A program made the translations under genes and the position numbers. Positions 21,725 through 32,639 of a DNA stretch of 64,000 nt are shown piece by piece (position 1 is the first letter of the stretch; each line of letters begins with the position of its first letter). Below the pieces are notes generated by a model. That model was not told the DNA's origin. It was given only the letters and a program-made list of their open reading frames with translations, and did not search any database. Source of the DNA: Amia ocellicauda. Lineage: Eukaryota; Chordata; Actinopteri; Amiiformes; Amiidae. The stretch spans positions 33,183,707 to 33,247,706 of the forward strand of contig NC_089852.1 of NCBI RefSeq assembly GCF_036373705.1, written 5' to 3'.

Positions 21725-22485
21725 TCCAAATTATATCAGTTTGCTACTCCCTGCATTTCAGACACGTCCACCCCCGTTCCAGGAGCGAGCAATCTGCAAA
21801 GTGACCCCGCCGGGGCAGCACGAGGGATTTTATTCCCCATACTTCCTTGTGCCCAAGAAAGATGGCGGTTTCCGCCCCATCTTGGATCTGAGGCACCTGA
21901 ACCGCCACCTCCAGGTGCTGCGTTTCAAGATGCTCAACCTGCGCACCATGTCCCAGGCCATCAAGCCTGGCAACTGGTTCACCACGGTGGATCTGAAAGA
22001 TGCTTACTTTCACATCCCCATTGCGCAGGCGCACAGGAAGTTTCTCCGCTTCGCCTTCGAGGGCTGAGTGTTCAAGTTTGCTGTTCTCCCCTTCAGCCTG
22101 TCACTAGCGCCATGCACTTTTTCCAGGCAGGGCGGACGTGGATCTCTTTGCCTCGGCAGAGTCCACACACTGCCCACTATGGTTCTCCGTCCGAGACCAA
22201 TCAGGAACCCTAGGGATCGACGTGCTAGCCCACACGTGGCTGAGCTGTCTCCTTTACGCGTTCCCACCGTTCCCCCTTCTCCCAGGTGTCCTGGAGAAGG
22301 TCAGGAGAGAACGAGCGACAGTTGTGCTGATAGCCCCACGGTGGCCTCGCAGATTCTGGTTCACAGACCTGATCGCCCTCCTCCATGGAGAGCTTTGGCA
22401 GCTCCCAATGAGAGCGGACTTGTTGTCCCAAGTGCAGGGCACGCTTTGGCACCCCAATCTGGGCTTCCTCCAGCTCTGGGCCTGG
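21725..22485 (+). pseudogene. DIRS reverse transcriptase - RNase H, internally deleted
   Basis: The RT N-terminal part is clear: SPYFLVPKKDGGFRPILDLR, then NWFTTVDLKDAYFHIPI with the first catalytic Asp. A TGA stop follows FAFEG at about 22065, then FAVLPFSLSLAPCTF. The sequence then jumps over the catalytic box and most of the RNase H domain to DLFASAESTHCPLWFS near 22140, in the C-terminal RNase H region, which runs to about 22485. Inactive. Confidence 0.85.
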
Positions 22486-22489
22486 CCGG

Positions 22490-23298
22490 ATGGACGCGGT
22501 AGTTGCCACTATTAAGTCAGCGAGAGCTCCCTCTACGAGGTCGCAGTATTCCTACCGCTGGTGGACGTTTAGCACCTGGTGCCAAGACGGCGGTCAAGAC
22601 CCAATTAATTGCCCCATCGGGGTCATATTGCAATTTCTACAAGAGTTGTTGGACCAGGGCAAGTTCCCGTCCACGCTCAAAGTGTATCTGACGGATACAT
22701 GCATGTCATGTCCAGATTGTCTCAGCTCCTGGCTGTGCAGTTTTTAAAGGGAGATTGACGGCTACAGCCTCCTCGAACCCTTTCACTGCCCGCATGGCGC
22801 CTTGATGTAGTGCTGGACGCACTTTCCCAAGCCCCATTTGAGCCACTGAACTCAGCTGAGCTGAAGCTGGTGTCACTTAAGACTGCGTTTTTGCTGGCAA
22901 TCACCTCTGCAAAACGTGTGAACGAGTTATTCGCCCTGTCCATATACCCATCGTGTGTCCGTTTTGTGGGAGATGGCTCCAGGGTCACATTACGGCCTAA
23001 CCATGCGTTCCTCCCGAAAGTGCTGTCTCCATTTCATGTCAACAGGCCTATTGAGTTGATGGCTTTTCATCCTCCTCCCTTCACTTCAGAGCAAGAGAGT
23101 CAGCTTCACCTGCTCTGCCCTGTGCGAGCCCTCAGGTGCTATTTGGAACGCACTAAGGACATTTGGCGCTCAGACCAACTGTTTGTGTCTTATGGAGCGC
23201 GGACACAGGGCCAGGCACTTTCAAAGCAGCACCTCTTGCATTGGCCCTACGGGACCCCTGAGGTTACTGTCTGGAGTTGTGTTGCCGAGGCCCTCTAG
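22490..23298 (+). pseudogene. DIRS tyrosine recombinase, truncated
   Basis: The N-terminal core-binding part (APSTRSQYSYRW, then VILQFLQELLDQGK) is open to 22747. After a small deletion and frame change the catalytic-domain part runs from 22810 (LKLVSLKTAFLLAITSAKR with the first conserved Arg region) to CYLERTKDIWRSDQLFVSYG. After LSKQHLLHW the sequence departs from copy 2, so the HxxR box and the catalytic Tyr are missing. Inactive. Confidence 0.87.
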
Positions 23299-23369
23299 CG
23301 GTGCACCTTGGGGCAGGGTCCCTTATCAGCTCGCTGCCTCCTCCCTTGTGACGGTTTTGTAATAAAGTA

Positions 23370-23690
23370 ACCCCTCCCCCTTGGGCAGTGCTTACAACTT
23401 GAAAGATGCATATGCAACCCCGGTTATCTGAAAAAGGAAGCACTGCCCAAGGGTTGCAAGGTCGCGCGGGAGTCCTGGCTGCGGGAGGACAAACCTGCAC
23501 TGACGTCACGTTTTATAGAACAGGAAGTGGGAAGGGACCTGTTCTGAGTGACGAGCGCAGGGGCCAATGGCAGCTTTGATAGAGTGACGTTTATATCGGG
23601 TTTCTATGGAAGTGCACAGAAACCCCTCCCCCTTGGGCAGTGCTTCCTTTTTCAGATAACCGGGGTTGCATACGCAACGTATCGTTCTTC
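23370..23690 (+). repeat. DIRS terminal repeat region, copy 1
   Basis: ATGCAACCCCGGTTATCTGA and AAAAAGGAAGCACTGCCCAA (23410-23450) are repeated in inverted form at 23636-23680. Between them lies CACTGACGTCACGTTTTATA (about 23496-23515), a CRE-like site next to a TATA-like box. The same arrangement occurs in copies 2 and 3. This is the likely promoter/terminus of the element. Confidence 0.75.
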
Positions 23691-23699
23691 AATATACAA

Positions 23700-24135
23700 T
23701 TAACACATCAATTTAAAAGAAAATACAACTGAATTTAAAAATGCACTAAATCAAATATTTATGATGGGAAATATAGTCTCTGTTTTAACTATTACTTAGA
23801 TAATGTCAAAATCTGTCTCGGTGGTGTCTGGTGGCTACCTATCTATCTATGTTATGTATAGAATTATTTTGAAAGGAATGTGCATCTTGAGCATAACACC
23901 AAAAAAGGAACAAACACAGAAATTTTAAAATTGAGAAGTGTGAAGAACAAAATTACTATTAAAGAACTATCATTAAGGAAAACAGACAATGCAATGTGAT
24001 ATTTAACAAGGAGCCTGTGGGAGATAAACTCAGCTTTGGCATCATATGTAGTTTCTTGTTGAAGTCCATGCAAACTGAATTTAAATTTCACCCTTGAAAA
24101 TGAAAACAAATGCACAGGATGTGGTAACAATGACC
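23700..24135. other. AT-rich stretch, nothing recognised
   Basis: No reading frame with support and no repeat family recognised between the DIRS terminus and the candidate TIR element. Confidence 0.6.
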
Positions 24136-25562
24136 CCTTTCACACTTATTAGGCCAGCCCTGCGCCGCCTCAAATTTAGTCTGTCTTTTATTCTGATAAT
24201 GCATGCCGGAAATTAAACAAATCTGCTCAAACAAATATGATATTAGGTCTGCTTATAGGTGTATGCGATGTATTTATAATCACAAATCACAACTTATTAA
24301 AATTGATATTAATAATTGATCGGTTGTATATTTTCTTTGAAAGTAATCTTAACCCTTTGCAGCCAAAGCTTTCTAATATAATTAAAAACTGTGCTGGTTC
24401 AATTGGGAATCGAATTTATATATTTCCCTTTTCAAATGTCTATCTTTGGTTCTGCAAGTCTAAAAGTGCTGCTATACAATTCACCCGAAAGCGAAGCACA
24501 TTTAGTAGGACATCTACATTAAATGACAATAAATCGTATGCATTAGTTATCAATAGCCTATTGAGATTTATAATCTGAAAATGTCTATTACACACACACA
24601 TACAGTACATATAATATATTACAGTAGTACTTCAAGAGTGTCCGTCTCTTCGGTGCTGTTTGCTGCAGGTCGATGTGTCCCATGCAATCCAAGCTGCTGC
24701 TCAGTATTTCTTATGAGTTCCTCGGAAAAACGTGCAACTTGTTCTCTGGACTCCAAACTTCAAAAATTACAACAAACGCAGTGATCTTTGCATATTTATT
24801 TTCCTTTTAACTTGGTCGGGTGTGTGATTGATACCCATCGAAAGAAGCCTTCTGTGACCGCTTCTACAGTTATATCTTCATAGACAGTAGCGCTCGTACA
24901 CTTCCGTCGGTTTCTTTAACTTTATCTTCCATCTACATTGTAAACAAGTGCTTTAATTTCTGCATCGTCCCAGTTGTTACCTGTTGCATTTGTAATTGTA
25001 CTGCTCAGCTCAAAATAATTGCATGTGGGATTGCACAGCAAACAGGATTTGAATGGAAACCTGCTTCGGTTAAATGTATATCGTTTTAATGTAAAATTCG
25101 GATAAGTGAATAAGGTTACCTGGTCCCGTTCACAATTTCACAATGCATTTTATAACTGAAAATTGCTTACTGTTCAATTTCAGATTTCAATCATACTTAG
25201 AAGAAGAAAAAACAATAGCAAGTTTACCAGCTACACAAACTTTTATTTTCATATATTTTATTTTCAGTAGTTTGAACTGTTTATGGCTATAGATCAATAT
25301 GACATTCAAACAATATAGAGACAACACTGTTTGCCTTGTGAAGTTGTGTAAGCTTTTTTGGTGCCTGTATTTACCTTTGCGTTGGTGAGAAGCGGCGTCT
25401 CCTTTGAATCAGACCGACGTGTTCACATTCACATATAGGCCGCCTTTAGGCTGCCTTAAAGGATTTAGGCCGGGTCAAAAAGCTGAACTATTTTTCACAT
25501 GGCCCAGGGCCAACTTAAAACTATGGCCCCTAGGCCGGCCTAAATCTCAAATGTGAACGGGG
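24136..25562. mobile_element. Candidate DNA-transposon remnant with degenerate terminal inverted repeats
   Basis: The left end GACCCCTTTCACACTTATTA (24136 on) and following GGCCAGCCC match, with a small gap, the inverted right end (GACCCCGTTCACATTTGAGA on the minus strand, from about 25562) and following GGCCGGCC. About 1.43 kb, no transposase reading frame. No clear target-site duplication found. It could also be two unrelated copies of one short repeat. Confidence 0.4.
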
Positions 25563-25794
25563 TCTAAGCAACAGGTATGCATTCTCAAGGTCATTTTCAG
25601 TGTAGTGAAGATGTGGATTGTATGCCCAAAAGAAAATTACACGTACTGATATATAGAAACACAGTTTACAATATCATAACCAAAACATTGATGCAAAAAT
25701 AATACATAAACACACAATAAAGTAAAAACACACCATTACAATAATTCAATATACTAAAGAAAAATTACCAATAATGCAACCCTGATACACTATA

Positions 25795-26396
25795 ATAATG
25801 TATGTGACTGATGCCTTTATCCAAGGCAACATATATTACAGCTTAATTTGCATTATACAACTTAGAGGGAACTGTAAAAAGTTAAAAAAAAAAAAAAAAA
25901 ATGAAAAGATTATGGAACATAGTGTGATTTTACCAAAATGTTGAACACAAGAGTATCAAATAAGACATATGGTGAAACAAGATACAGCAACAACAGCAAG
26001 CCAATTAAAAAAAAAGAATTGCAAAGAAAACAGCACATTTCTTGTGCAGCAGTGGAAAAGGAAAAAAAGTAATCTGATCTGATGTTCCATAGTGGGCCGT
26101 GGGAATTTTAGGTTCACAGAGATAGTGCTGTCCTGATGTTGCTGGGATGCTGGTTTCTAGTTGATGCTAGTGGACATGGGAGCTAGGAAAGTAAGGGGAA
26201 GATACATCTCAGTAGCCAGCAGAAAATGGGAGTAGAGGACAGCAGGGGATATATATGTAGAGACATGGGTTAGAAATGTATGTAAAAATTGATGATTTAA
26301 CTTGAGGGCTCAGTTCATGACTATAAACATTTTCCAGTGTTAATAACATTATTGAAAGTCTTTCTCTTATAAATTGATTTCCCTTTTTTCCCATAA
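25795..26396 (-). repeat. OR1 downstream flank, shared by the OR paralogues
   Basis: Sequence such as ACTGATGCCTTTATCCAAGG (25810 on), CCATAGTGGGCC (26088) and GGGAGTAGAGGACAGCAGGG (26229) recurs in related form downstream of OR3 (53738-54140) and OR4 (57001-57400). The duplicated OR unit therefore includes 3' flanking DNA. It may include the 3' UTR. No ORF. Confidence 0.65.
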
Positions 26397-27371
26397 TCAA
26401 TGTATACTGGATACTTTCATGGAGATGGGTCCAATTCTTGTGCATTGAAAGAGATTCAGCATCTGCTCTCTAATTGCTTTTGTTCTTATTCCATAAATAA
26501 TCGGGTGGAAAGTGCTGGGCAAAAGTAAGTATGTTACGCTGATTAGATTATGAATATTGGGAGGGAGGGAACTTTTGAATCTGTATGCAAGAAATGAAGT
26601 CATGGTAAAGCTGAAAGACACACCTGTGACTATTAAATGAGTTCCACATGTGTGGAGTGCTTTTTCACTGGATTTTGAGTGTGTTTTAAAAACATCAGAG
26701 AAGATTTTTATGTATGAAATCACAATGAGCACAGCATCGGTGACTGTGATAGAAAACACTGAAAGCAGCCCAATGATACTGTTCTTGCTGGTGTTTCCAC
26801 AGGCCAAGCTTACCAGAGCCATGTGCTGACAAAAGCAATCATCAATAACATTAGACAAGCAAAAAGACAGAGGACTGGCTAGAACTACTACAAGTAAAAC
26901 AAAAAACATATTTCTCAAAATAACTACAACAGAGAATTTAAAGAAAGTAGAAATATTTACATAATCATTGTAGCGCAGTGGGATACATATGGCAACATAG
27001 CGATCCAGAGCCATCCCTAGCAGAACAGTTGACTGAAAGGAGCTCACAAAATGGATAAAAAACATTTGGACCAGACAACCCAATAGAGTTATTCCACTTA
27101 AATCAAATAAAAAGCTTAATAACATTTTTGGGACAAATATTATTGGCAGAGTAAGGTCTACACATGCGTTTATACATATTAACACATACATGGGAGAGTG
27201 TAAACTGCTGCCTGTTTTAATAGTGAAAATCAGTGCTGCGTTACCAACAAAAGACAATACCGATATAAGAAAGAAAGGAATGAAAATATATTTTCTGTAT
27301 TCTCCAAGTCCATGAAATCCAAGTAGAAAAAACTCTGTGTGAGATGTCATTCCACTTTGATTTTGCTGCAT
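26397..27371 (-). CDS. Olfactory receptor OR1 (class I-like, fish)
   Basis: Odorant-sensing seven-transmembrane G-protein-coupled receptor of olfactory neurons; ligand unknown. 324 residues from the ATG at 27371; an in-frame GTG two codons earlier is not a likely start. Features: Asn4 in an NQS glycosylation site; TM1 with FVGN (near residue 42); LHSPMY after the first loop; TM3 Cys99; MALDRYVAIC at 120-129, the OR hallmark; loop-2 cysteines at 179, 181 and 191; SY at the end of TM5; HTCGTHL opening TM6 (from 240); HPIIY in TM7 (289-293). The MALDRYVAICIPLRY wording is closest to class I (OR51/52-like) receptors. Intact, no lesions. A 649 bp intron separates it from the upstream exon. Confidence 0.93.
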   Translation of the reverse strand: MQQNQSGMTSHTEFFLLGFHGLGEYRKYIFIPFFLISVLSFVGNAALIFTIKTGSSLHSPMYVLICINACVDLTLPIIFVPKMLLSFLFDLSGITLLGCLVQMFFIHFVSSFQSTVLLGMALDRYVAICIPLRYNDYVNISTFFKFSVVVILRNMFFVLLVVVLASPLSFCLSNVIDDCFCQHMALVSLACGNTSKNSIIGLLSVFSITVTDAVLIVISYIKIFSDVFKTHSKSSEKALHTCGTHLIVTGVSFSFTMTSFLAYRFKSSLPPNIHNLISVTYLLLPSTFHPIIYGIRTKAIREQMLNLFQCTRIGPISMKVSSIH

Positions 27372-27400
27372 TTTCACCTATGCTTAAATAGCACTGTTAT

Positions 27401-28049
27401 CTGAAAACAAAAAATACATCAGGCATTTCATTTACACTGGGAATCCATCCATCTTAGCCTGGTGAGGGTCACGGGGAAGCCAGAGCTGATCCCAGCAGGC
27501 ATAGGGCAGGAATATACCCAGGATAGGATACCAGTCCATCGCTGGGCAACACACACAGGGCAATTTAGAGAGACCAATTAACCTAACCCACATGTCTTTG
27601 GATTGTGGGAGGAAACTGGAAACTGCTAGACAATACTACCCAAGAAAACTTTTACAAAGCATACTGCATGAACCACACTTTAAATAATTTCTGGAAATTC
27701 TTTCAGATATATTATTATCATCCTACAATCAGTGTGTTTAATAACAATTCAAAATGTTAGAACATACTACAAGACCATTGGTAAAGAACACATCCATTTT
27801 AAATTCATGTCTGTGATCCATGTATTTAATTTACACTATATAAATTATATATTGTACACATTAACCTCACTATATATCTTCAACCTCTAAAATGAATATA
27901 TAGATTAATGACTTAAGTACATTTAACATACAGCTGGATTTGTATACATTTAATGTGCAAAATATACAATGCACACATTTCTTACATACAAAGAATACAA
28001 AGTATAGAAACCAAACAAAGAGTACAACTTTAAAATAACATGTACTCAC
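27401..28049 (-). other. OR1 5' intron
   Basis: On the minus strand the donor is GTGAGTACATG (just below 28050) and the acceptor TGTATTTTTTGTTTTCAG ends at 27401, directly before ATAACAGTGC of the coding exon. The same donor/acceptor pair can be drawn in OR2, OR3 and OR4. The intron contains an RTE-like 3' tail (27443-27625). Confidence 0.7.
27443..27625 (-). mobile_element. RTE-like non-LTR 3' end, in the OR1 intron
   Basis: On the minus strand the sequence passes through ACATGTGGGTTAGGTTAATT and GTGTGTTGCCCAGCGATGGA and ends in GATGGATGG. This is the familiar 3' end of fish RTE-like or Expander-like elements or their SINEs. A second copy in opposite orientation lies at 28215-28412, so the two flank the OR1 upstream exon. 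Confidence 0.7.
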
Positions 28050-28130
28050 TGTTTCAATGGTAACCCCCTCTTCTCTCTCTTCCATGAGCTCATACTTTAA
28101 CCCAGCTCTTCCAAGGGTGACACTTAAATC
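28050..28130 (-). other. OR1 upstream exon with a short upstream ORF
   Basis: Conserved in all four OR genes. On the minus strand ATG at 28085 opens MEEREEGVTIET (36 nt) up to the splice donor. Joined to the coding exon it continues ITVLFKHR and stops at a TGA two bases before the OR start codon. The transcription start is not determined; the exon probably extends a few tens of bases upstream. Confidence 0.55.
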
Positions 28131-28139
28131 TCTATCTGT

Positions 28140-28192
28140 ATTCCCCTGGTGAGGTTTTGTCTGAGGGATGATTATTTTGAGGTGTTAATGAG
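28140..28192 (-). promoter_or_regulatory. OR1 promoter candidates: Olf/EBF-like and homeodomain-like sites
   Basis: ATTCCCCTGGTGA (28140-28152) is close to the Olf-1/EBF consensus TCCCYRRGGGA, and TTAATGAG (28185-28192) resembles a homeodomain (Lhx2-type) core. The pair recurs at the same place upstream of OR2, OR3 and OR4. These are the two site types known to drive OR promoters. Assigned from sequence similarity only. Confidence 0.5.
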
Positions 28193-28214
28193 AGGATAGT
28201 AATCTGCTGTGTTG

Positions 28215-28412
28215 TTATGTGTGAACTCTGGTTTCCTCCCACTGTCCAAAGACATGTGGGGTAGGTTGATTGGTCTCTCTAAATTGCCCTGTGTGTGTTG
28301 CCCAGCGATGGACTGGTGTCCCATCCTGTGTGTATTCCTGCCTTGCGCCCTGTACCTGCCAGGATCGCTCCGGCTTCCCCGCGATTTCGAAAATGGATAA
28401 ATGGATGGCTTT
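28215..28412 (+). mobile_element. RTE-like non-LTR 3' end, upstream of OR1
   Basis: Contains CCCACTGTCCAAAGACATGT, CCTGTGTGTGTTGCCCAGCG and ends in AATGGATAAATGGATGGC. This is the same family as 27443-27625 in inverted orientation. The usual AT-free core is intact but there is no reading frame. Confidence 0.72.
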
Positions 28413-28627
28413 TATGTGTGAATAATAAGAATGAATTTGGTCACACATTAACAGCACAATTCTCATAGCTAGTTCTGGAGTACAAAATTTGGTGTTTTGT
28501 TTTGCCCTGATTAGTCTAGTTGAACTTCAGCTCAACTTAGTGTGTGTCTTTAGAGATAGACTTGTCAACAACCCAAAGATGGATACATGAAATCATAAAA
28601 GCAAATGTGAGCATGAGACGAGTGAAA

Positions 28628-28925
28628 ATGATAGGTTGCGTATGCAACCCCGGTTATCTGAAAAAGGAAGCACTGCCCAAGGGGGAGGAAATGAAGCACT
28701 GCCCAAGGGGGAGGAAACGAAACGTCACAGCTGCCATTGGCCCCTGCGCTCATCACTCAGAACAGGTCCCCTCCCACATCCTGTTCCATAAAACATGACG
28801 TCAGCGCAGGTTCATCCTCTTTTGCTGGGAGCAAGGACTTCCGCGTGACATTGCATTCCTTGGGCAGTGCTTCCTTTTTCAGATAACCGGGGCTGTATAC
28901 GCAACCTATCGTTATCTTTCAAGCA
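28628..28925 (-). repeat. DIRS terminal repeat region, copy 2
   Basis: GGTTGCGTATGCAACCCCGG and TCTGAAAAAGGAAGCACTGC (28633-28680) recur inverted at about 28857-28912. A GGGGGAGGAA-type segment is duplicated (28683-28720). Between the repeats the minus strand has TGACGTCATG next to TTTTATGG, as in copies 1 and 3. Confidence 0.75.
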
Positions 28926-30076
28926 CTGCCCAAGGGGAAGGGGTTACTGTATAACCAAGCCGTCGCAAGGGAGGAGGCAGCGAGCTGATAAGGGAGCCTG
29001 CCCCGAGGTGTACCGCTAGGGGCCTCGGCAACACAACTCTAGACAGTAACCTCAGGGGCCACGTAGGTCCGCACCTGAGCCGCCCAGTGGCGAGGACCGT
29101 AGTCACGCTCTAACCGGGAACTCTCTAGAATCAGCATATACTAGGCGGGGCTACAGAGGTCAACTCTTACACCCTCTGCTCACAATAACAAGGCCGGCTG
29201 CTCTACTAGTGCAGCTAGGAGCAAGGCCTAATCTACTTTCATAATATCTGGCTCGGACAATCAACAACTTGTCCAGCCTCCGCAAATATCATGGCAGTGG
29301 ACCCCTGATCCAATGAAAAAGCAACAGAATATATAGCTGGCTAGTCAACAGAGTAGCCGAGCTGAACAAGAATATACAATATGTACATATCGCGTGACAG
29401 CAAGAACTTCATGCTTGTCAGTGCACAGAACAGGAGCATCGAACTCAACCGAGTAGTACAGAGTGGAAGAGCTCTATTGTGCTGAAAATTAGATCATAGG
29501 AGCAGTTGACATCTGCCGAATACCACAGCTAGCGCAGGGCAACTACAGCTCTTACAGTGTGAATAAATGAACTATGTACACAGCGGGGCACTGGAGAAAC
29601 TCAGGCGCCCTCCATTGAAGGACAACAGCAGCGGTCCCCTTGCTCCATGGCATACACAGCCAGAGCAGGCCATAGACCTACACAGCGAGGCAGCGAAACT
29701 CGAGCGCCATCAGCTGGGAACAGCAGCAGTGAGCTCCATACTGCACAACTCAGATGGAGCCACAGTCCTAATGTTTAACACTTATTATATATATATAGAG
29801 CAGGGTACAGGCCAAACGCATGCACCACTGCAACACAATGTATAATGAACAAACTATATACAGGGTGGCCTCGTAAGGCAACGCGCCTGTAGGCCGCATG
29901 ACAGACCCTGGGAACACATCGACAGGGCTGTCAGTAAATCCAAGAGCAGCTCGCGTGGGTGCTCTACTGGAAGGCATTGTCCGGTGGAAGGGAAAAACAC
30001 GGTTCACTAGCTCCCTCAGGATGCACTTAACAGGGGCAGACTGGGAGAAGAAAGGGCAGGAGCAAGAGCCCGTAGG
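28926..30076 (-). other. DIRS copy 2 non-coding segment
   Basis: Contains units resembling CAGCAAGAACTTCATGCTTG and GTAGTACAGAGTGGAAGAGC. These recur as degenerate tandem repeats of about 110-130 bp in copy 3 (48900-49400). No reading frame supported. Confidence 0.65.
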
Positions 30077-31040
30077 CTACTGGGGCTCGACTGCAGTCAA
30101 CACCAGTTTCCCAATGGAAGGGACCGGTCCCATCACGTCCCACCTGTAGAACCGGGCAAATGTAAGCGACGAGGCCCAAGCTGCAGCCGCACAAATGTCT
30201 GCCATAGGGGCACCTTGAAAAAGGTCCCAAGAAGTGGCAATGCCTCGAGTTGAGTGGGCCACCAGGTGTTCAGGCACCGGGGTCCCGGTGGACTCGTAGG
30301 CCATGGTAATGGTGTCCACAATCCAATGCGAGAGGCGCTGCTTTGAAAGCACCTGGCCCTGTGTCCGTGCCCCATAAGACACAAACAGTTGGTCTGAGTG
30401 TCGAATGTCCTTAGTGCATTCCAAATAGCACCTGAGGGCCCGCACAGGGCAGAGCAGCTGAAGCCGACTCTATTGCTCTGAAGCGAAGGGAGGAGGATGA
30501 AAGGCCATCAACTCAATAGGCCTGTTGACATGGAATGGAGACAGCACTTTCGGGAGGAATGCAGGGTTAGGCTGTAGCGTGACCTTGGAGCCATCTCCCA
30601 CAAAATGGACACACGATGGGTGTACGGACAGGGCGTGTAACTCGCTTATGTATTTTGCAGAAGTGATTGCCAGCAAAAATGCAGTCTTAAGTGACACCAG
30701 CTTCAGCTCAGCTAAGTTCAGTGGTTCAAATGGGGCTTGGGAAAGTGCATCCAGTACTACATCAAGACGCCATGCAGGCAGTGAAGGAGTGTGAGGAGGC
30801 CACAGCCATTGAGCTCCCTTTAAAAACTGCAGAGCCAGGAAATGAGACCCGGACATGACATGCAGAGATGGCTGCCAGATACACTTTGAGCGTGGATGGG
30901 GACTTGCCCTGGTCCAACAGCTCCTGTAGAAATTACAATATGACCCTGATGGGGCAATGAATTGGGTCTCAGCACCAGGTGCTAAACATCTGCCAGCGGT
31001 AGGAATACTGCAACCTCGTAGAGGGAGCTCTCGCCGACTA
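30077..31040 (-). pseudogene. DIRS tyrosine recombinase, one stop from open in its catalytic half
   Basis: C-terminal catalytic part (30445-30077) includes the HSTRG box (H-x-x-R) and the ARFYRWDV segment with the expected catalytic Tyr. The middle part (30856-30470) contains LKLVSLKTAFLLAITSAKY. The two are separated by a single TAG at about 30468, where copy 1 has a Glu codon. The N-terminal part (31040-30860) is broken by several stops. The family cuts and joins DNA during integration of the circular cDNA. Confidence 0.85.
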
Positions 31041-31589
31041 AATAGTGGCTACCACTGCATCTGACACACCCCAGGCAATCAGTCGCTCCCGCTCAGGGGC
31101 CAGGCCCAGAGCTGGGGGAGGCCCGGATTGGGGTGCCAAAGCATGCCCTGCACCTGGGACAACAAGTCCGCTGTCACTGGGAGCTGCCAAGGCTCTCCGT
31201 GGAGGAGGGCGATCAGGTCTGCGAACCAGAATCCGCGAGGCCACTGAAGGACTTTCAGCAGAACTGTTGCTCGTTCTCTCCTGACCTTCTCCAGGACCAC
31301 CGGGAAAAGGGGGAACGGTGGGAACATGGAAAGGAGACAGTGCAGCCACATGTGGGCTAGCGCGTTGATCCCTAGGGTTCCTGAGCGGTCTTGGATGGAG
31401 AACCATAAGGACCCAGAGACAGGTGGTCCTCCTCTCAGGTGGCCCATCCACTGCCCTCGTCCTGGGATGGGGCAGACAGACTCCCGTCAGTCTCCACCGG
31501 CGCGGTGTGAACCGACGGTGGAGCGTCATGGTGTGGGGGGGGTGGCACTTGTTGCGCTGCCTGTGCTGCCTGTGCGGCCAGGAGAGCAC
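31038..31589 (-). pseudogene. DIRS RNase H C-terminal region (copy 2)
   Basis: The frame matches copy 1 after a frame change: the region encoding VLEKVRRERATVLL, FWFADLIALLHGEPWQLPV and QVQGMLWHPN is readable at 31079-31447. The first part of the open frame (31589-31450) is low-complexity and not assigned. Truncated at the 5' side. Confidence 0.75.
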
Positions 31590-31624
31590 AGATCTGGATG
31601 CTATTTAAAGCCAGGATGGCCTGA

Positions 31625-32146
31625 TCGCACTCCCTGTCCGCAGAGCCAGACCTCCGTGTTTGGTCTGCATTTTCTTTGTACTATTTTTTCACTTGTCCCT
31701 CTCATCGTTCCAAAATAACCACGAAACACTATAGTAGCCATTATGTATGCAAACAAATCATGAGGTCGCCAAAACACATCTACAATCAAGATAGAATATA
31801 TGAGCCTGTGCTTTGCAAACTCATAATAACTACAAATAAAATGGCGGCCATGCTAGTTTGTATGTATGCTTTCATTTTATGTTTTTTTTTTTTTTTTGCA
31901 GTTAGCTGCGAAAATGATTGAAAACACGTAGATGTGTTTTTGGAAATTTAAATGTTTTGCTTCCATTATATATTTTTGAAAGTGGATCCTGACTATATGT
32001 TGCTTGAAAGCTACATTGTGCCATGAGAACAAACTTAGAATCAATGTCAACCTCATCTAGATTAATAATTTCAGTCAATTATGTAAATGCTCTCAATTAT
32101 ATCCACAGGCAAGATGGATACAGGAATGTGGTGGAAAAAATAAATA
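31625..32146. other. AT-rich stretch, nothing recognised
   Basis: Contains a T-rich run near 31882-31897. No gene or known repeat supported. Confidence 0.6.
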
Positions 32147-32629
32147 TAGGGCTGTACCCGACTCAGAATTTTGTCAGTCAAATCAGATTTGGCTGTTCAA
32201 TACAGAGATTCGACAGTTCGTTCCTTTTTTCTTTTTTGTTCATAATACACTATCTGGCAATCAGAAAATCCATTGCCATGAGTTTCAGTGATGATTTTTT
32301 TGCACTCAATAGAAGACAGCTGCATATGATGCAAGATTTGAATTGCCAACAACATCGGGCTACGATATGGATTTGTCGGAATAATGTGACAGGCAGCACA
32401 CATTTATTTCTTTTTAAATCAAGCTAACCAAAATGTTTCATTTCACTGTAAACATTAAAAACAACGTGTAATCCTAAAACGTTTGTAACTGGGTTTAAAA
32501 CAAACTAAAAAAATCCCATATAAATCCTCGAGTGGATTATTGTAATACTCCAATAACTTGAAGAATCTCAGTCGACTGAGGGGTCTCCGACTGATGATAC
32601 GACTCGTCAACTTTCAGGGGGCAGCCCTA
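32147..32629. mobile_element. hAT-like miniature element with 8 bp target duplication
   Basis: Left end TAGGGCTGTACC and right end (inverted) TAGGGCTGCCCCC. It is flanked by AATAAATA (32139-32146) and AATAAATT (32630-32637), a 7/8 match consistent with the 8 bp duplication of hAT transposons. About 483 bp, no transposase frame. The right subterminal part has repeated GTCGACTGAG/GACGAGTCG-type motifs, usual for hAT-derived MITEs. Confidence 0.72.
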
Positions 32630-32639
32630 AATAAATTAA

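Larger units (their letters stand above)
20693..23690 (+). mobile_element. DIRS-type retroelement copy 1, degraded
   Basis: GC-rich island in AT-rich DNA. In order: a gag-like remnant, reverse transcriptase, RNase H C-terminal part, tyrosine recombinase, and the terminal repeat region with GCAACCCCGGTTATCTG in both orientations. Large internal deletions removed the RT catalytic box and the C-terminal catalytic part of the recombinase. DIRS elements integrate through a tyrosine recombinase and have inverted rather than direct terminal repeats. Confidence 0.88.
28628..31620 (-). mobile_element. DIRS-type retroelement copy 2, 5' part lost
   Basis: Minus-strand element. Its terminal repeat region is at 28628-28925, followed by about 1.1 kb of repetitive non-coding sequence, the tyrosine recombinase (30077-31040) and the C-terminal RNase H region (31038-31589). 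Gag and reverse transcriptase are absent. The far boundary near 31600-31640 is approximate. Confidence 0.85.

Noticed and set aside
20704-21729. Multiple long overlapping frames on both strands in the GC-rich DIRS gag region
   Set aside because: High GC removes stop codons by chance. Only the frame order gag - RT - RNase H - recombinase on the plus strand has support.
27372-27377. A longer OR1 start two codons upstream
   Set aside because: The codon is GTG, not a normal start in animals. The conserved ATG at 27371 matches OR3 and OR4.
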